64,000 bases of DNA from Crocinitomix catalasitica ATCC 23190. GTDB taxonomy: Bacteria > Bacteroidota > Bacteroidia > Flavobacteriales_D > Crocinitomicaceae. The stretch is from positions 32,773 to 96,772 of the forward strand of contig NZ_JHXV01000016.1 of the NCBI RefSeq assembly GCF_000621625.1. The letters run 5' to 3'. The notes under the pieces are model-generated. The model was not told the DNA's origin. It was given only the letters and a program-made list of their open reading frames with translations, and searched no databases. The position numbers and the translations under genes are program-made. Shown here piece after piece: positions 1 through 8,808 of the stretch (positions within the stretch are counted from its first letter, which is position 1; each line of letters opens with the position of its first letter).

Positions 1-259
1 GATTGAGCATTTTAATAATACAATCGATAGCTGCTAAACCACTACCGAAACATGCTCCATAATTTCCGTTCTCTAATGCCGCAATACTTTTTTCTAAAGC
101 ATCTCTAGTTGGATTGGAAGTGCGAGAATATGCATAACCTTTATTTACCCCAACTTCCGACTGAACAAAAGTTGATGTTTGATAAATAGGGGTCATTATT
201 GCGCCTGTAGCCTCATCAGGATGTACTCCTGCATGAATGGCTTTTGTCGCGAATTTCAT
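1..259 (-). CDS. Cystathionine gamma-synthase/lyase family enzyme (5' part only)
   Basis: This is the N-terminal 86 residues of a PLP-dependent transsulfuration enzyme; the rest lies left of the window. The protein opens MKFATKAIHAG, then has DEATGAIMTPIYQTSTF and YAYSRTSNPTRDALE, followed by an ENG...CFGSGLAAI segment. All are hallmarks of the Cys/Met metabolism PLP family: the Y-S-R-x-x-N-P-T segment contacts the cofactor phosphate of the neighbouring subunit, and the GSGLAA region lies by the cofactor. The ATG at 259 is chosen because it begins the conserved MKFATKAIHAG block, has GGAAG just upstream, and the frame is closed by a TAG further upstream. Synthase, lyase and O-acetylhomoserine sulfhydrylase activities cannot be separated from this fragment. 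Confidence 0.88.
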   Translation of the reverse strand, partial: MKFATKAIHAGVHPDEATGAIMTPIYQTSTFVQSEVGVNKGYAYSRTSNPTRDALEKSIAALENGNYGACFGSGLAAIDCIIKMLN

Positions 260-296
260 CTGCTTTTCTTCCAAGGTTGTTTTATTAGATACATTA

Positions 297-304
297 CAAA
301 ACTA
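297..304 (-). promoter_or_regulatory. Candidate -7 box upstream of the transsulfuration gene
   Basis: Minus-strand TAGTTTTG matches the Bacteroidota TAnnTTTG -7 consensus and sits 38 bases before the start codon at 259. No convincing -33 TTG is seen at the usual spacing, so this is a weak call. Confidence 0.3.
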
Positions 305-374
305 AAGAAATTATTAGATATCTTGGTTACTTCTTATTTAATTGAAGCGTACTTTTTACTGAATTAATAAACGT

Positions 375-3300
375 TTAAAAGAAAGCCCTTAATTCCATAC
401 CGCCTGAATGAATGGCATTACTCTTTTCTGATTTTCTACCATTATAATTGAAATTGATCTGAAGATTTTTCGCCACCTTTCTTTGATATGTAAGACCCCA
501 TGTAAAGTTGTTGCCAGGTTGTAAACCTTCTAACATTTCAAATGCTAATGAACTATTTTGACTTGCATTATAATCAATTTGAATAAAGTTTAAACGACCG
601 GTTAAACTCCCTTTCTGCGCCTGATTTATTCTCGATTCAATGCCGATATCTTTTATTTTTGCCGCTTCTTTTAATTCTGATTGATTCTCTTTTTCACTAT
701 ATTTTGTATTAATGGCAAGTCGAATTGCTGTATTGGGTTGATATGAAATTTCGGGTGCAACATCATAATATTCAATAAAATAATCTCTGCCAATTGTATA
801 GTCACTATTACTTTTTTTACGACCCAATGTACTTGCGACTCTTAGACTTAATTTTTTACTTAAATTCCACCTTAACTGACCTTCGTGTGATGTGTTGAGG
901 CGAGAGTCGAAACCGTTTGATAAAAGAATTTTTGACGCATTCTCTTGATAGGTATAGGTTAAGCCAAAAACAGAATTAGATTTATTGAAATAAAAGGTAT
1001 TTCTAAAATTAGTACTAATAGACACTAAGCTGGTGTCTGAAATTTCATACACAAATGGGTTAAACCGTTGCAGATCGTTCTCAAAACTTGTTTTCCTATT
1101 AATTTTATAGATCGTTTGATTGCTAAATCGAGCGATTAATTTTTTTAGTCCGGCTTCCGATCTCCACACTGTTTCTGGTCGTAAGAATAGGCTTGTGGAG
1201 AATTGGTTGGAATAGGTTCGCACATATTCGTTGGTTGGTACAAAAACACGAATGTAATTCCCTTGGTCAGCGAATACTGCTACTTCAAATTCGCCGAGAT
1301 CTTGAATGCCATCTTCGTTATAGTCAATCCATGCATGTGTTCCTTGTCCTGGATTGACTTCTAAATAAATATATTCTTTCTTTAATTCGAGCCCCGATCC
1401 TATTTCATAAAATGTAGTGGTTGAAATGGCACCTTTTGCCAATTTCATGACATGCTCAATTCGGTTTAATATTGTGTTCTCAGGTTGTGATTGATACAAA
1501 ATAGTGTCTAAAACATCGAGTTTTCTATAATTCAAATTTATTTTTAAAATATTGTTCGGGTTTTTAAGTAAAGCGCCTTCTAAACCAATATTTTGTGCTT
1601 TCGTTGCTCTTCTCAGGTCTGTCGAATCACTGAACCAATCGTAACGTTCGCGATAATAAATACTCAATTGATTGACGATAGAATCGCCTGTTGATATATA
1701 AGTCTTCCAATCGTAGAAACGATAAGATACAGGTGATAGATCTGGACTCAATTCATCTCTTATTCGATTGGTTTCTTGAATGTCTTGGAAACCGACTTTT
1801 AAGAACTTCATATTTTTAGACAAATCCATTTTATGCCTCAAATAAGATGTGTTTTCTACCCCGTTAGAGGTCAGTAAACTCGCGTCAGCAATGTATTTCC
1901 AGCCTTTTTTATTCAAGTTGACATCAATATTGTGCCTAAAGCCAGTATAATCAAATCCCCAAATAAAATTTTCAAAATTATAACCTATGCCACCTAAGTC
2001 ATTTGCAACCAATCGCAAACCTGCATCAGAAAGATATTGATTGCCACTATATGCTTTATTTCTTACATTCCAATCTCTGTCAAACTCAACACTTCTAAAC
2101 CATTGTATCGGTTCGAATGTTCTTTCATTAAATTCAAAATCAGCAACTGTATTTAAACGAATGGTTTCCTTTTTATTGATGAAATTGCTGCTGCTCCATT
2201 TCCATTTTAAAGCAACACCTTGGTTATTAGCTTTGTCAAGTTTTGAAAATGTGTTTAAGTCGTGGTTGGACATCGCCAATTCGACTGAAGTTTTCATGTT
2301 TTTACTCACGTAATATTCTGTACCTACTACATACATCTGTTTCTTTTGCGGAGCGATTAATAATTGTATAGGTTCGTAATCTCCTTGAGGTACGCCGGCA
2401 ATTGGTGCTACCCATTTATAAACACGCCCATTTGCCGTATACCTATCAAAAACATAATTCCCTTGACCAAGTGGAACCTTGGCAAAGCTTGCATGATAAA
2501 TTGCCAGACTCGGTTCACCTGTAAAAAGTAAAACAGAATCAATCCCTAAGGTGTCAATCAAAGTATAGAGAACTCTGTTTTCTGAATAACCAACACTATC
2601 AATACTATTGGAAAAAGCATTTTGTAATGAGTCACCGACTTGACTTAAAATCACTTTTTTTTCGTCAGTTAAGGATTGTTGTATTGTTTGATTTTTTGCA
2701 TCCTGTTCTGAATAAACATTAATCCACGTATTGTATTTTTCTCCTTTAATTTCTGCATTATAAGCAAAAAGCGATCTTGCATAATTTAAATCGGAATATT
2801 GGAATTCAATCACTAATCGAACATCTTTGGTGATTAAATTATTCGCTGTAAAAACAATTTCAGCTGTATTATAATCAATGGTATAATCAAATTCTTGTCC
2901 TCTTGTCAATAATTTACCATCCAAATATACTTTTTCCGTTCCTGCAAGAACAACGATATAAGTTTCATTTTCTGCACCAATTAATCTATATGGACCTTGA
3001 TTTCCTTCAATACCTTGTACAATATTTCGTGAGAACTTCCCTTTTGAATAGGCACCACTTATTTTATGATTAGCATGACCTTCAAATCCTAACATGCCCA
3101 TATCATGGTTGGCTTCGACAGATACTCCTTGCGTTCTTTTTGCATAATTTAAGAAATATCCTGCAGGTTTACGCAACCAAAAATCACCTCCAATCACCGC
3201 AAAATCATCATTATAAATTTTGAGGTAAACTTGATCAAATTCTTGCAACTTTTGCGTATTCCCTTCGGGTTGAAAAGGAATATTGTCATCAGAAATTGAT

Positions 3301-3833
3301 CCTTGCATGAATAAATTTGGTGCTATTTGCCCGTCTAATTGTAGGTTGAGGGTTGATTGTAATGACAAACTTTGCGCGTTTCCAACAGTTATTCCCCTAG
3401 ATATACTTCCTTGTTTATTCAGTTTAGCGGAGCCGAATAAATCTTCGTTCGGAGCATTGGTAGAAATTGAATAAATAAAAGGATCAAAATTCGCAGCGGA
3501 TGTATCCGTAACAATGATGTCTGTCGATTTATGTTTGAATTCTTGACCGAGGTTCACCGGGATCCTTTCATATTGCAACGTAACTGTCTTGGCCCTAATC
3601 GAATCTTTAATATATAATCTTGCGTGGAGAGGATCGAGCCAATATTCGGTTGATAATAACCGGCCCGATTTTGTTTTGATTTCAAAGCCAGAACGATAAA
3701 TTGCTGTGGTGTCAAATTGAATAGTATCCCTACTAACATTTATTTCTTTGATAAGTGTAGTTTGTCCATTTACTTTAGGTAAAGCAAATAGTGTTAAGAT
3801 GAGTAATGCTATGTAGCGTAAATATATCGTCAA
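375..3833 (-). CDS. Large outer-membrane beta-barrel-like protein of unknown function
   Basis: A 1152-residue exported protein. A signal peptide (residues 1-23, ending KVNGQ) is followed by a beta-rich extracellular/periplasmic part and a long C-terminal half full of alternating polar and aromatic strands. The last residue is F (GGMELRAFF), as expected for an outer-membrane barrel. Residues about 140-240 contain SRGITVGNAQSLSLQST and GGDFWLRKP, a conserved-looking block. I do not recognise a named function. The start is TTG: a stop lies two codons upstream, no nearby in-frame ATG exists, and only the TTG start gives a complete signal peptide; AAGG lies about 8 bases upstream. It is transcribed alone, divergently from the Rieske gene. 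Confidence 0.7.
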   Translation of the reverse strand: MTIYLRYIALLILTLFALPKVNGQTTLIKEINVSRDTIQFDTTAIYRSGFEIKTKSGRLLSTEYWLDPLHARLYIKDSIRAKTVTLQYERIPVNLGQEFKHKSTDIIVTDTSAANFDPFIYSISTNAPNEDLFGSAKLNKQGSISRGITVGNAQSLSLQSTLNLQLDGQIAPNLFMQGSISDDNIPFQPEGNTQKLQEFDQVYLKIYNDDFAVIGGDFWLRKPAGYFLNYAKRTQGVSVEANHDMGMLGFEGHANHKISGAYSKGKFSRNIVQGIEGNQGPYRLIGAENETYIVVLAGTEKVYLDGKLLTRGQEFDYTIDYNTAEIVFTANNLITKDVRLVIEFQYSDLNYARSLFAYNAEIKGEKYNTWINVYSEQDAKNQTIQQSLTDEKKVILSQVGDSLQNAFSNSIDSVGYSENRVLYTLIDTLGIDSVLLFTGEPSLAIYHASFAKVPLGQGNYVFDRYTANGRVYKWVAPIAGVPQGDYEPIQLLIAPQKKQMYVVGTEYYVSKNMKTSVELAMSNHDLNTFSKLDKANNQGVALKWKWSSSNFINKKETIRLNTVADFEFNERTFEPIQWFRSVEFDRDWNVRNKAYSGNQYLSDAGLRLVANDLGGIGYNFENFIWGFDYTGFRHNIDVNLNKKGWKYIADASLLTSNGVENTSYLRHKMDLSKNMKFLKVGFQDIQETNRIRDELSPDLSPVSYRFYDWKTYISTGDSIVNQLSIYYRERYDWFSDSTDLRRATKAQNIGLEGALLKNPNNILKINLNYRKLDVLDTILYQSQPENTILNRIEHVMKLAKGAISTTTFYEIGSGLELKKEYIYLEVNPGQGTHAWIDYNEDGIQDLGEFEVAVFADQGNYIRVFVPTNEYVRTYSNQFSTSLFLRPETVWRSEAGLKKLIARFSNQTIYKINRKTSFENDLQRFNPFVYEISDTSLVSISTNFRNTFYFNKSNSVFGLTYTYQENASKILLSNGFDSRLNTSHEGQLRWNLSKKLSLRVASTLGRKKSNSDYTIGRDYFIEYYDVAPEISYQPNTAIRLAINTKYSEKENQSELKEAAKIKDIGIESRINQAQKGSLTGRLNFIQIDYNASQNSSLAFEMLEGLQPGNNFTWGLTYQRKVAKNLQINFNYNGRKSEKSNAIHSGGMELRAFF

Positions 3834-3948
3834 TGATCAACCTTCAATTCAAGTATAAAGATATACGGAATTATTGACTGTAAATTGTAATTTTTAGAAG
3901 TAAACAGGACTGTTAAACCTAAAATCAATAGATATTCTTTAATATAGA

Positions 3949-3975
3949 ACGGCCGAACAATTACTGTTCGACCGT
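3949..3975. repeat. Inverted repeat in a divergent intergenic region
   Basis: ACGGCCGAACA (3949-3959) and TGTTCGACCGT (3965-3975) pair except for one mismatch, with a 5-base loop ATTAC. Both flanking genes point away from it, so it is not their terminator. It may be an operator for one or both. Confidence 0.5.
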
Positions 3976-4052
3976 CTAATTCTAACCCAACTTTTCACGA
4001 TTCTATAACGAAATGGTTTGTTTGGTTACAAAATTGTCTATCTTAAACCATT

Positions 4053-4394
4053 ATGTTTTCCACTAAAATTAAATGGGTAAAGTTTGCAGATACTGTGGCA
4101 GAATTGGAGGAACAGTTAAAAAAAAAGCCGTTAAAAAAAGTTTTAATCGATGGAAAGTCGATGTTACTTTTAAAAGAACAGGGTGACTTTTATTTGGTGA
4201 AGAATAAATGTCCGCATCAAGGGATTGAATTAACTGGAGCTGTTTGTGAAAATGGTAAAATCGTATGCCCATGGCATCACTATGCTTTTGATTTAAAAAC
4301 CGGTCGAGGCGGAGGGTTGCATCTTGAAAATTATCCAATCGAAATTCGAGTAGACGGTTGTTATGCCGGAATTGAGTATTTCAGTTGGTTTTAA
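4053..4394 (+). CDS. Rieske [2Fe-2S] domain protein
   Basis: A stand-alone 113-residue Rieske protein. The two cluster-binding motifs are visible: C-P-H-Q-G near residue 54 (CxH) and C-P-W-H-H near residue 73 (CxxH), followed by AFDLKTGRGGG, the usual loop. No signal peptide or membrane segment is seen, so it is probably a cytoplasmic ferredoxin-like electron carrier of the type found with dioxygenases or nitrite reductases. No oxygenase or reductase partner is adjacent, so its partner is unknown. Its stop codon interlocks with that of the convergent GT26 gene (shared TTAA at 4391-4394). Confidence 0.85.
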   Translation: MFSTKIKWVKFADTVAELEEQLKKKPLKKVLIDGKSMLLLKEQGDFYLVKNKCPHQGIELTGAVCENGKIVCPWHHYAFDLKTGRGGGLHLENYPIEIRVDGCYAGIEYFSWF

Positions 4395-5131
4395 GTTCTA
4401 TTTTTAAAAATATCACCTATCGCGAAGAATATAAATTGAGGTACAACTCTGATATATCTTTTGAATAATCTTTTAGGTTCTTTAAGCATTCTATAAAACC
4501 ATTCTAATCCAATGTTTTGGATCCATTGGGGTGCTTTTTTAATATTACCAGAGTGAAAATCGAACGCAGCACCTATTGGAACTATAAAATTTACTGTTAC
4601 ATATTTGGCTAATTCTGCGGAGAAGTAAATTTGTTTAGGTGCCCCTAAACCGATCCATATAATATCAGCTTTAGATGCCTTAATTTTTGTTGCGAGTGCT
4701 TGAAAGTCTTCGTTAGTAACGGTTTTGAAAGGAGGTGTGTTTGTTCCTACGATGTTGTTGTTTCCCCATTTTTCGCATTGTAATTTTAATTTTTCTGAAA
4801 TTCCATCGGCTCCTCCACAAAGAAAATGATTGATAGATAGATCTTTACTAGCCTTAATTATTTGTTCAAAAAAATCGGGTCCGCTGCATCTATTGGCTTT
4901 CTTTGCTCCTTTTAATTTTAAAACCCAAACCGAAGGAACGCCATCTGGTAAATTCCAGAAATATTGGCGTAAAACAGAACTGAATTCAATATTCTTTTTT
5001 GCTAAAACCAGAACGTTTGCATCAGATGGACTGACCAATAAGTTTTTTGGTGTGGTTTGCGCTAAATCTAAAAATTCATCGACTGCATTTTGTATGCCTT
5101 TATCGTACAACTCTGTTCCTAGTACTTTCAT
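4391..5131 (-). CDS. WecG/TagA/CpsF family glycosyltransferase (GT26)
   Basis: A 246-residue GT26 transferase. Diagnostic blocks are NLPDGVPSVW (residues about 80-89), the nucleotide-site GLGAPKQ (about 162-168), and a C-terminal GLEWFYRMLKEPKRLFKRY that serves as a membrane-peripheral tail. Family members add N-acetylmannosamine(uronic acid) or a similar HexNAc to an undecaprenyl-PP-linked sugar on the cytoplasmic face, usually as the second sugar of a repeat unit or anchor. It is the last gene of the minus-strand glycan operon; its ATG overlaps the stop of the GT4 gene by four bases, implying translational coupling. The donor sugar cannot be deduced. Confidence 0.9.
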   Translation of the reverse strand: MKVLGTELYDKGIQNAVDEFLDLAQTTPKNLLVSPSDANVLVLAKKNIEFSSVLRQYFWNLPDGVPSVWVLKLKGAKKANRCSGPDFFEQIIKASKDLSINHFLCGGADGISEKLKLQCEKWGNNNIVGTNTPPFKTVTNEDFQALATKIKASKADIIWIGLGAPKQIYFSAELAKYVTVNFIVPIGAAFDFHSGNIKKAPQWIQNIGLEWFYRMLKEPKRLFKRYIRVVPQFIFFAIGDIFKNRT

Positions 5132-6291
5132 ACTTTTTTGTTTGCAATGGTTAAAGCGTAAATGTCCATTAATTGGCGATAGTTTGATTCAGGACTGTAC
5201 AACTCTAAATAATCTTGGTAAGCGACTGTGCTAAGTTTAATTGACAAGTTTGAATCGGCTACAATTTTTTTCATTTCCGACAACAAAGCAATTGCATTGC
5301 CAGGTTCAAATAATAAGCCATTTAGTTGATGCCTTATCATACTGGCCATTGCGCCAGAATCAGAAGCAATCACAGTTGTATGAGAAGCAAAAGCTTCAAT
5401 TATAGTCATTGGCATTCCTTCATACCATAATGAGGCAAAGAGAAGTGCTTTTGCACTGCTTATTAATTCTAAAACTTTTTGATAGGGTTGTTTACCTAAG
5501 ACTTCTATATTTTTAATTTTTCTTAATTCATCGGTTAACGATCCTTCGCCAATTAATTGAATAGGAAAAGGACTCTTTGGAGCAATCTCCATGATTGTGC
5601 GAAGTCCTTTGTCAGGTTCTAATCGACCAACATAAACAAAGTATGGTGCTGTATTGTTTTTTTCAAAGACCGCAGGTGTGGGAATAAAATTGCCTTTAAC
5701 TATGAGTTTATTCTTTGGTAAGCCATGTGCAATAAATTTTTGTTTTGCGAACTGTGTTAGGCAAATATAAGTGGTGACATCGTTGTTCCATGTCTTTCTT
5801 TTTTTGTGTTTTTCCAACATACGCGCTACGGCAAATGTTTGAATTTTACTGTTGCGGTAGCAGTTAAATTTTACAGCATTATAACTTGACTTGTTGAGGC
5901 ATTTTTCGCAGATTTTACCATCTTTAAACAGAATGCCATTTGTGCATATCAAACGATAGTTGTGCAATGTTTGTATGACGGGAATTTGCTGTTTTTTGCA
6001 AGCTTTATAAACTGCAGGAGAAATGAGGGGTAAAAAGTTATGGACATGACATACGTCCGGTTTTTCTTTGTTTAAAATAGCCGAAATTTCCTCTGCTGTT
6101 TGCGTCGAATATGTGGTGTCTTTTAAAAGTTTAACTTTATTAATTAAGTTGAATTTATCGATTTCTGAATTGTTACGATAATAAGTGATTACTTCATGAC
6201 CATTCTGTTCAAGTAGCTCTTTTTCGTTGGCAACAACGGTGTCTTCGCCGCCGCCAATCTTATAAAAGTTATGTACTTGTAGAATTTTCAT
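5128..6291 (-). CDS. Glycosyltransferase family 4
   Basis: A 387-residue GT-B fold retaining glycosyltransferase. The N-terminus has the acceptor-side glycine loop MKILQVHNFYKIGGGEDTV. The C-terminal half has YVGRLEPDKGL and the family E-x7-E signature in EGMPMTIIEAFASHTTVIA. Residues about 110-170 carry four cysteines (ICTNG, ICEKCLNK, FNCY), seen in a subset of GT4 enzymes that begin IGGGEDTV. It would add one sugar to the lipid-linked repeat unit at the cytoplasmic membrane. It overlaps both neighbours by four bases (6288-6291 and 5128-5131), placing it firmly in the operon. Confidence 0.9.
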   Translation of the reverse strand: MKILQVHNFYKIGGGEDTVVANEKELLEQNGHEVITYYRNNSEIDKFNLINKVKLLKDTTYSTQTAEEISAILNKEKPDVCHVHNFLPLISPAVYKACKKQQIPVIQTLHNYRLICTNGILFKDGKICEKCLNKSSYNAVKFNCYRNSKIQTFAVARMLEKHKKRKTWNNDVTTYICLTQFAKQKFIAHGLPKNKLIVKGNFIPTPAVFEKNNTAPYFVYVGRLEPDKGLRTIMEIAPKSPFPIQLIGEGSLTDELRKIKNIEVLGKQPYQKVLELISSAKALLFASLWYEGMPMTIIEAFASHTTVIASDSGAMASMIRHQLNGLLFEPGNAIALLSEMKKIVADSNLSIKLSTVAYQDYLELYSPESNYRQLMDIYALTIANKKV

Positions 6292-7550
6292 TCTTCATTT
6301 GGATTTATAGACCACAAGGTAGGGTTCCAATAAAACAATCCTGCAAAAAAGACAAAAAAGAATAGCCCTTTTTGCGTTCGTAAGGTTGATTCAGTTAAAC
6401 TAAACAACGTAAATAAGATGATAAAGGAGATGAAGATAACGTTCTTTTTCTTTATCGCTTTTAAGAATAAGAGTAATAAACCAAGCGTGAAAAGTCCTAA
6501 GGCAAGAATTCCATTTCCAAGCCAATATTGTAAAAACATATTGTGTGCATTGAAATCGTTTGCTAAACCAATTTGAAATTCATTGGATTCATATTTTTCA
6601 ACCAGAGCATGATGTCCATCACCTGTTCCTGCTCCTAAAACCCATTGGTCTGTAATGGCTTGCCATGTGCAGTCCCAAATAGATAAACGAATTTCGATTG
6701 GAGAAGCACTGGGATTCTTCATGTCATAGTCAATCGTGAAATTTTCTAATTTATTATTTATACTGATGGTTGTAAATAAGATTAAACCAGCGAATAGAAT
6801 AGTCAATTTAAGTTTAGAATAGGTTAAAATATTTCGATATCGATTCAAAATAACAATTCCGCAGCATATCGTAAATCCAAATGCAATATTCGCCGATTTT
6901 AGAAGGTAAAGCATGCCGATAATAAATAAGAAAATGCATAGGTGTAGTACTTTTTTTGGACGGCTCAATTTTCGGTTTAAAAGGCTATACAGTATTGTGA
7001 TGTTGGAGAAGGCTAGAAAGATAGAAAAATAAACCGCATGCATTCCAATCGGATCGCTTAATCGATGGTGCATAAAATGATTGTACAAGAAATGAGTATT
7101 GTTCGGAATAACAAAAAAGCTTTGCGATTCAATCGTGTTCAAAGTGGCAATTCCTAAACAAACAAGACTGGCAAAAATACCTGATACAATAAAAATTTTG
7201 ATAAGAATTTGTTGTTTTTCTCGCGATAAATTGATTATAGCTTTAGCAGCAAAAGGAATAAATAGCAAAGCTAAATTTCGTTCAATGATTGTCCAGCCTT
7301 CCTGTAAATCTTCGGAATACAATTGGCCTAATATTAATGTGAAGAAGAGTGCCGGTAAGAATGAAATGCCCCAGCCACCATTAATGTTTATTTTTTTAAA
7401 GATTAATTTGAAACCATAAAATATAATGATGAGCATAGCGATAAAGCCATTTATCCGATAATGTAGGAAAAATGAAATCAAGAATGCAGAAAAAAGCAAT
7501 AAGTCGACATGCGCGATGTTTATTGCCTTAAAGTTGATTTGCTGTTTCAT
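6288..7550 (-). CDS. O-antigen ligase/polymerase (Wzy/WaaL-like), copy 1
   Basis: A 420-residue polytopic membrane protein with roughly ten to twelve hydrophobic segments. It carries the Wzy_C-type signature: ILGAGTGDGHHALVEKY in a large periplasmic loop followed by FNAHNMFLQYWLGNG at about residues 325-340. Proteins of this type either polymerise undecaprenyl-linked repeat units or ligate the finished glycan to lipid A or a protein. The next gene upstream encodes a second protein with the same signature, so one may be the polymerase and the other the ligase. Its 5' end overlaps that gene by 23 bases. Confidence 0.85.
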   Translation of the reverse strand: MKQQINFKAINIAHVDLLLFSAFLISFFLHYRINGFIAMLIIIFYGFKLIFKKININGGWGISFLPALFFTLILGQLYSEDLQEGWTIIERNLALLFIPFAAKAIINLSREKQQILIKIFIVSGIFASLVCLGIATLNTIESQSFFVIPNNTHFLYNHFMHHRLSDPIGMHAVYFSIFLAFSNITILYSLLNRKLSRPKKVLHLCIFLFIIGMLYLLKSANIAFGFTICCGIVILNRYRNILTYSKLKLTILFAGLILFTTISINNKLENFTIDYDMKNPSASPIEIRLSIWDCTWQAITDQWVLGAGTGDGHHALVEKYESNEFQIGLANDFNAHNMFLQYWLGNGILALGLFTLGLLLLFLKAIKKKNVIFISFIILFTLFSLTESTLRTQKGLFFFVFFAGLFYWNPTLWSINPNEE

Positions 7551-8808
7551 TTTGGTTTGTAAAATAATTCCATCGCATGATTAAAAAGCCTGTTGCAATC
7601 CAAAAAATAGAATTCTCATAAATTGGTATTGTAACACCAATAGTTAACAAAGGAAGAATAAAAATACCAAAAAAGACGGCTTTATTCCATTTTGGGTTCG
7701 GTAACCATCGAATGGCTTGGTTATAAACCATTTTAAAGATATAAACTATAAATAAAACCCCTATAATTCCGCTATTGATAAAAACACTGAGGATGGCATT
7801 GTGGGTGTCATAATCTGTGTCGGTGTTAGGGTCGATCGCCAAAAGGTACCACGTTTCTGGAGTGGCATAATCAGCGAAAATATCAAAAGATGTACCCATC
7901 CCATTTCCGATGAAGTAATTCCACCAAGTAAATTCTTTTATTCGTTCCAAATAGATGTTCCATATTGCACCGCGACCCGTGAGTAAAGTAGGTGTAAAAT
8001 AATATCCGGTATAAGAATGAATCATCATGAGATATTGATAAATATAAATCCCAACAACACAGAGAATACTGATGGAATATAACCAGAGCCGCTTCCTTGT
8101 CATTAACTTTATTTTTGTGCCAATTCCGTTACTCACAAAAAAGATATAGTAGATAAAGAGGATGACTACACAACCAAACAAAGCTTTGAAATAGGTCATC
8201 ATTGCCGCAATGCAAATCAATAACAGCATCCAGAAAGCGACCTTAACACCTTTAAAATATTGGTACAACGCGGCGAAACAAATAATCACAGACAATTCAG
8301 AACCATGGTATAAAAAACCATTCGGACGTGGAATAGCAACGTCTCCGAAATATGCGAAATTTACATAAGTTGCATTCCAGAAAGTAATTGGAAATATGTT
8401 CATAAATTGAAGCATTGCAATTATAATAGGGATCCATAAAATGGCAAAAAAGCGGACGATATATTTTTCTAATGTCTTTATAGGTAGCCGTTTGTTAATG
8501 TGCAGGTCTAACAGAAAAATAAAAACAAAAGGCCCAAAAAAGTAATCGATATAACCTTTTAAATACCACTGTTCATGTGTGAATTGAATAAATAAGAAAC
8601 CCAAAGCAAAATAGAGTATCCACTTTTTGTATTGATCTAACATTAAAGCATAAATCACGATCAGAAAAATAAGTCCAAAACCAATATGATGTATTTTCAT
8701 CGGAATGGGTGGTACAATATTTCCTAATATTATTAAGATTGGTGTTAAACTTAAAAGCTCAAGCAAGATCAATTGAACGGAATTCTGTCTAGTTAATACT
8801 CGTTCCAT
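7528..8808 (-). CDS. O-antigen polymerase/ligase-like membrane protein, copy 2
   Basis: A 426-residue membrane protein with about eleven hydrophobic segments. A Wzy-type loop is visible as NYFIGNGMGTSFDIFADYA and, further on, DYDTHNAILSVFINSGIIGVL, matching the G-x-G ... (A/T)HN ... G-x-G layout of the O-antigen ligase/polymerase family. It is clearly diverged from its downstream neighbour, so this is not a recent duplication. Its ATG overlaps the stop of the flippase gene by one base (TAATG), so translation is probably coupled. Which of the two proteins polymerises and which ligates cannot be read from sequence. Confidence 0.8.
   Translation of the reverse strand: MERVLTRQNSVQLILLELLSLTPILIILGNIVPPIPMKIHHIGFGLIFLIVIYALMLDQYKKWILYFALGFLFIQFTHEQWYLKGYIDYFFGPFVFIFLLDLHINKRLPIKTLEKYIVRFFAILWIPIIIAMLQFMNIFPITFWNATYVNFAYFGDVAIPRPNGFLYHGSELSVIICFAALYQYFKGVKVAFWMLLLICIAAMMTYFKALFGCVVILFIYYIFFVSNGIGTKIKLMTRKRLWLYSISILCVVGIYIYQYLMMIHSYTGYYFTPTLLTGRGAIWNIYLERIKEFTWWNYFIGNGMGTSFDIFADYATPETWYLLAIDPNTDTDYDTHNAILSVFINSGIIGVLFIVYIFKMVYNQAIRWLPNPKWNKAVFFGIFILPLLTIGVTIPIYENSIFWIATGFLIMRWNYFTNQNETANQL

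Noticed and set aside
2041..2313. Open reading frames antisense to the large outer-membrane protein, kinase, LamG and other genes
   Set aside because: They lie wholly inside clearly coding sequence on the other strand, lack start signals and show no recognisable protein features.
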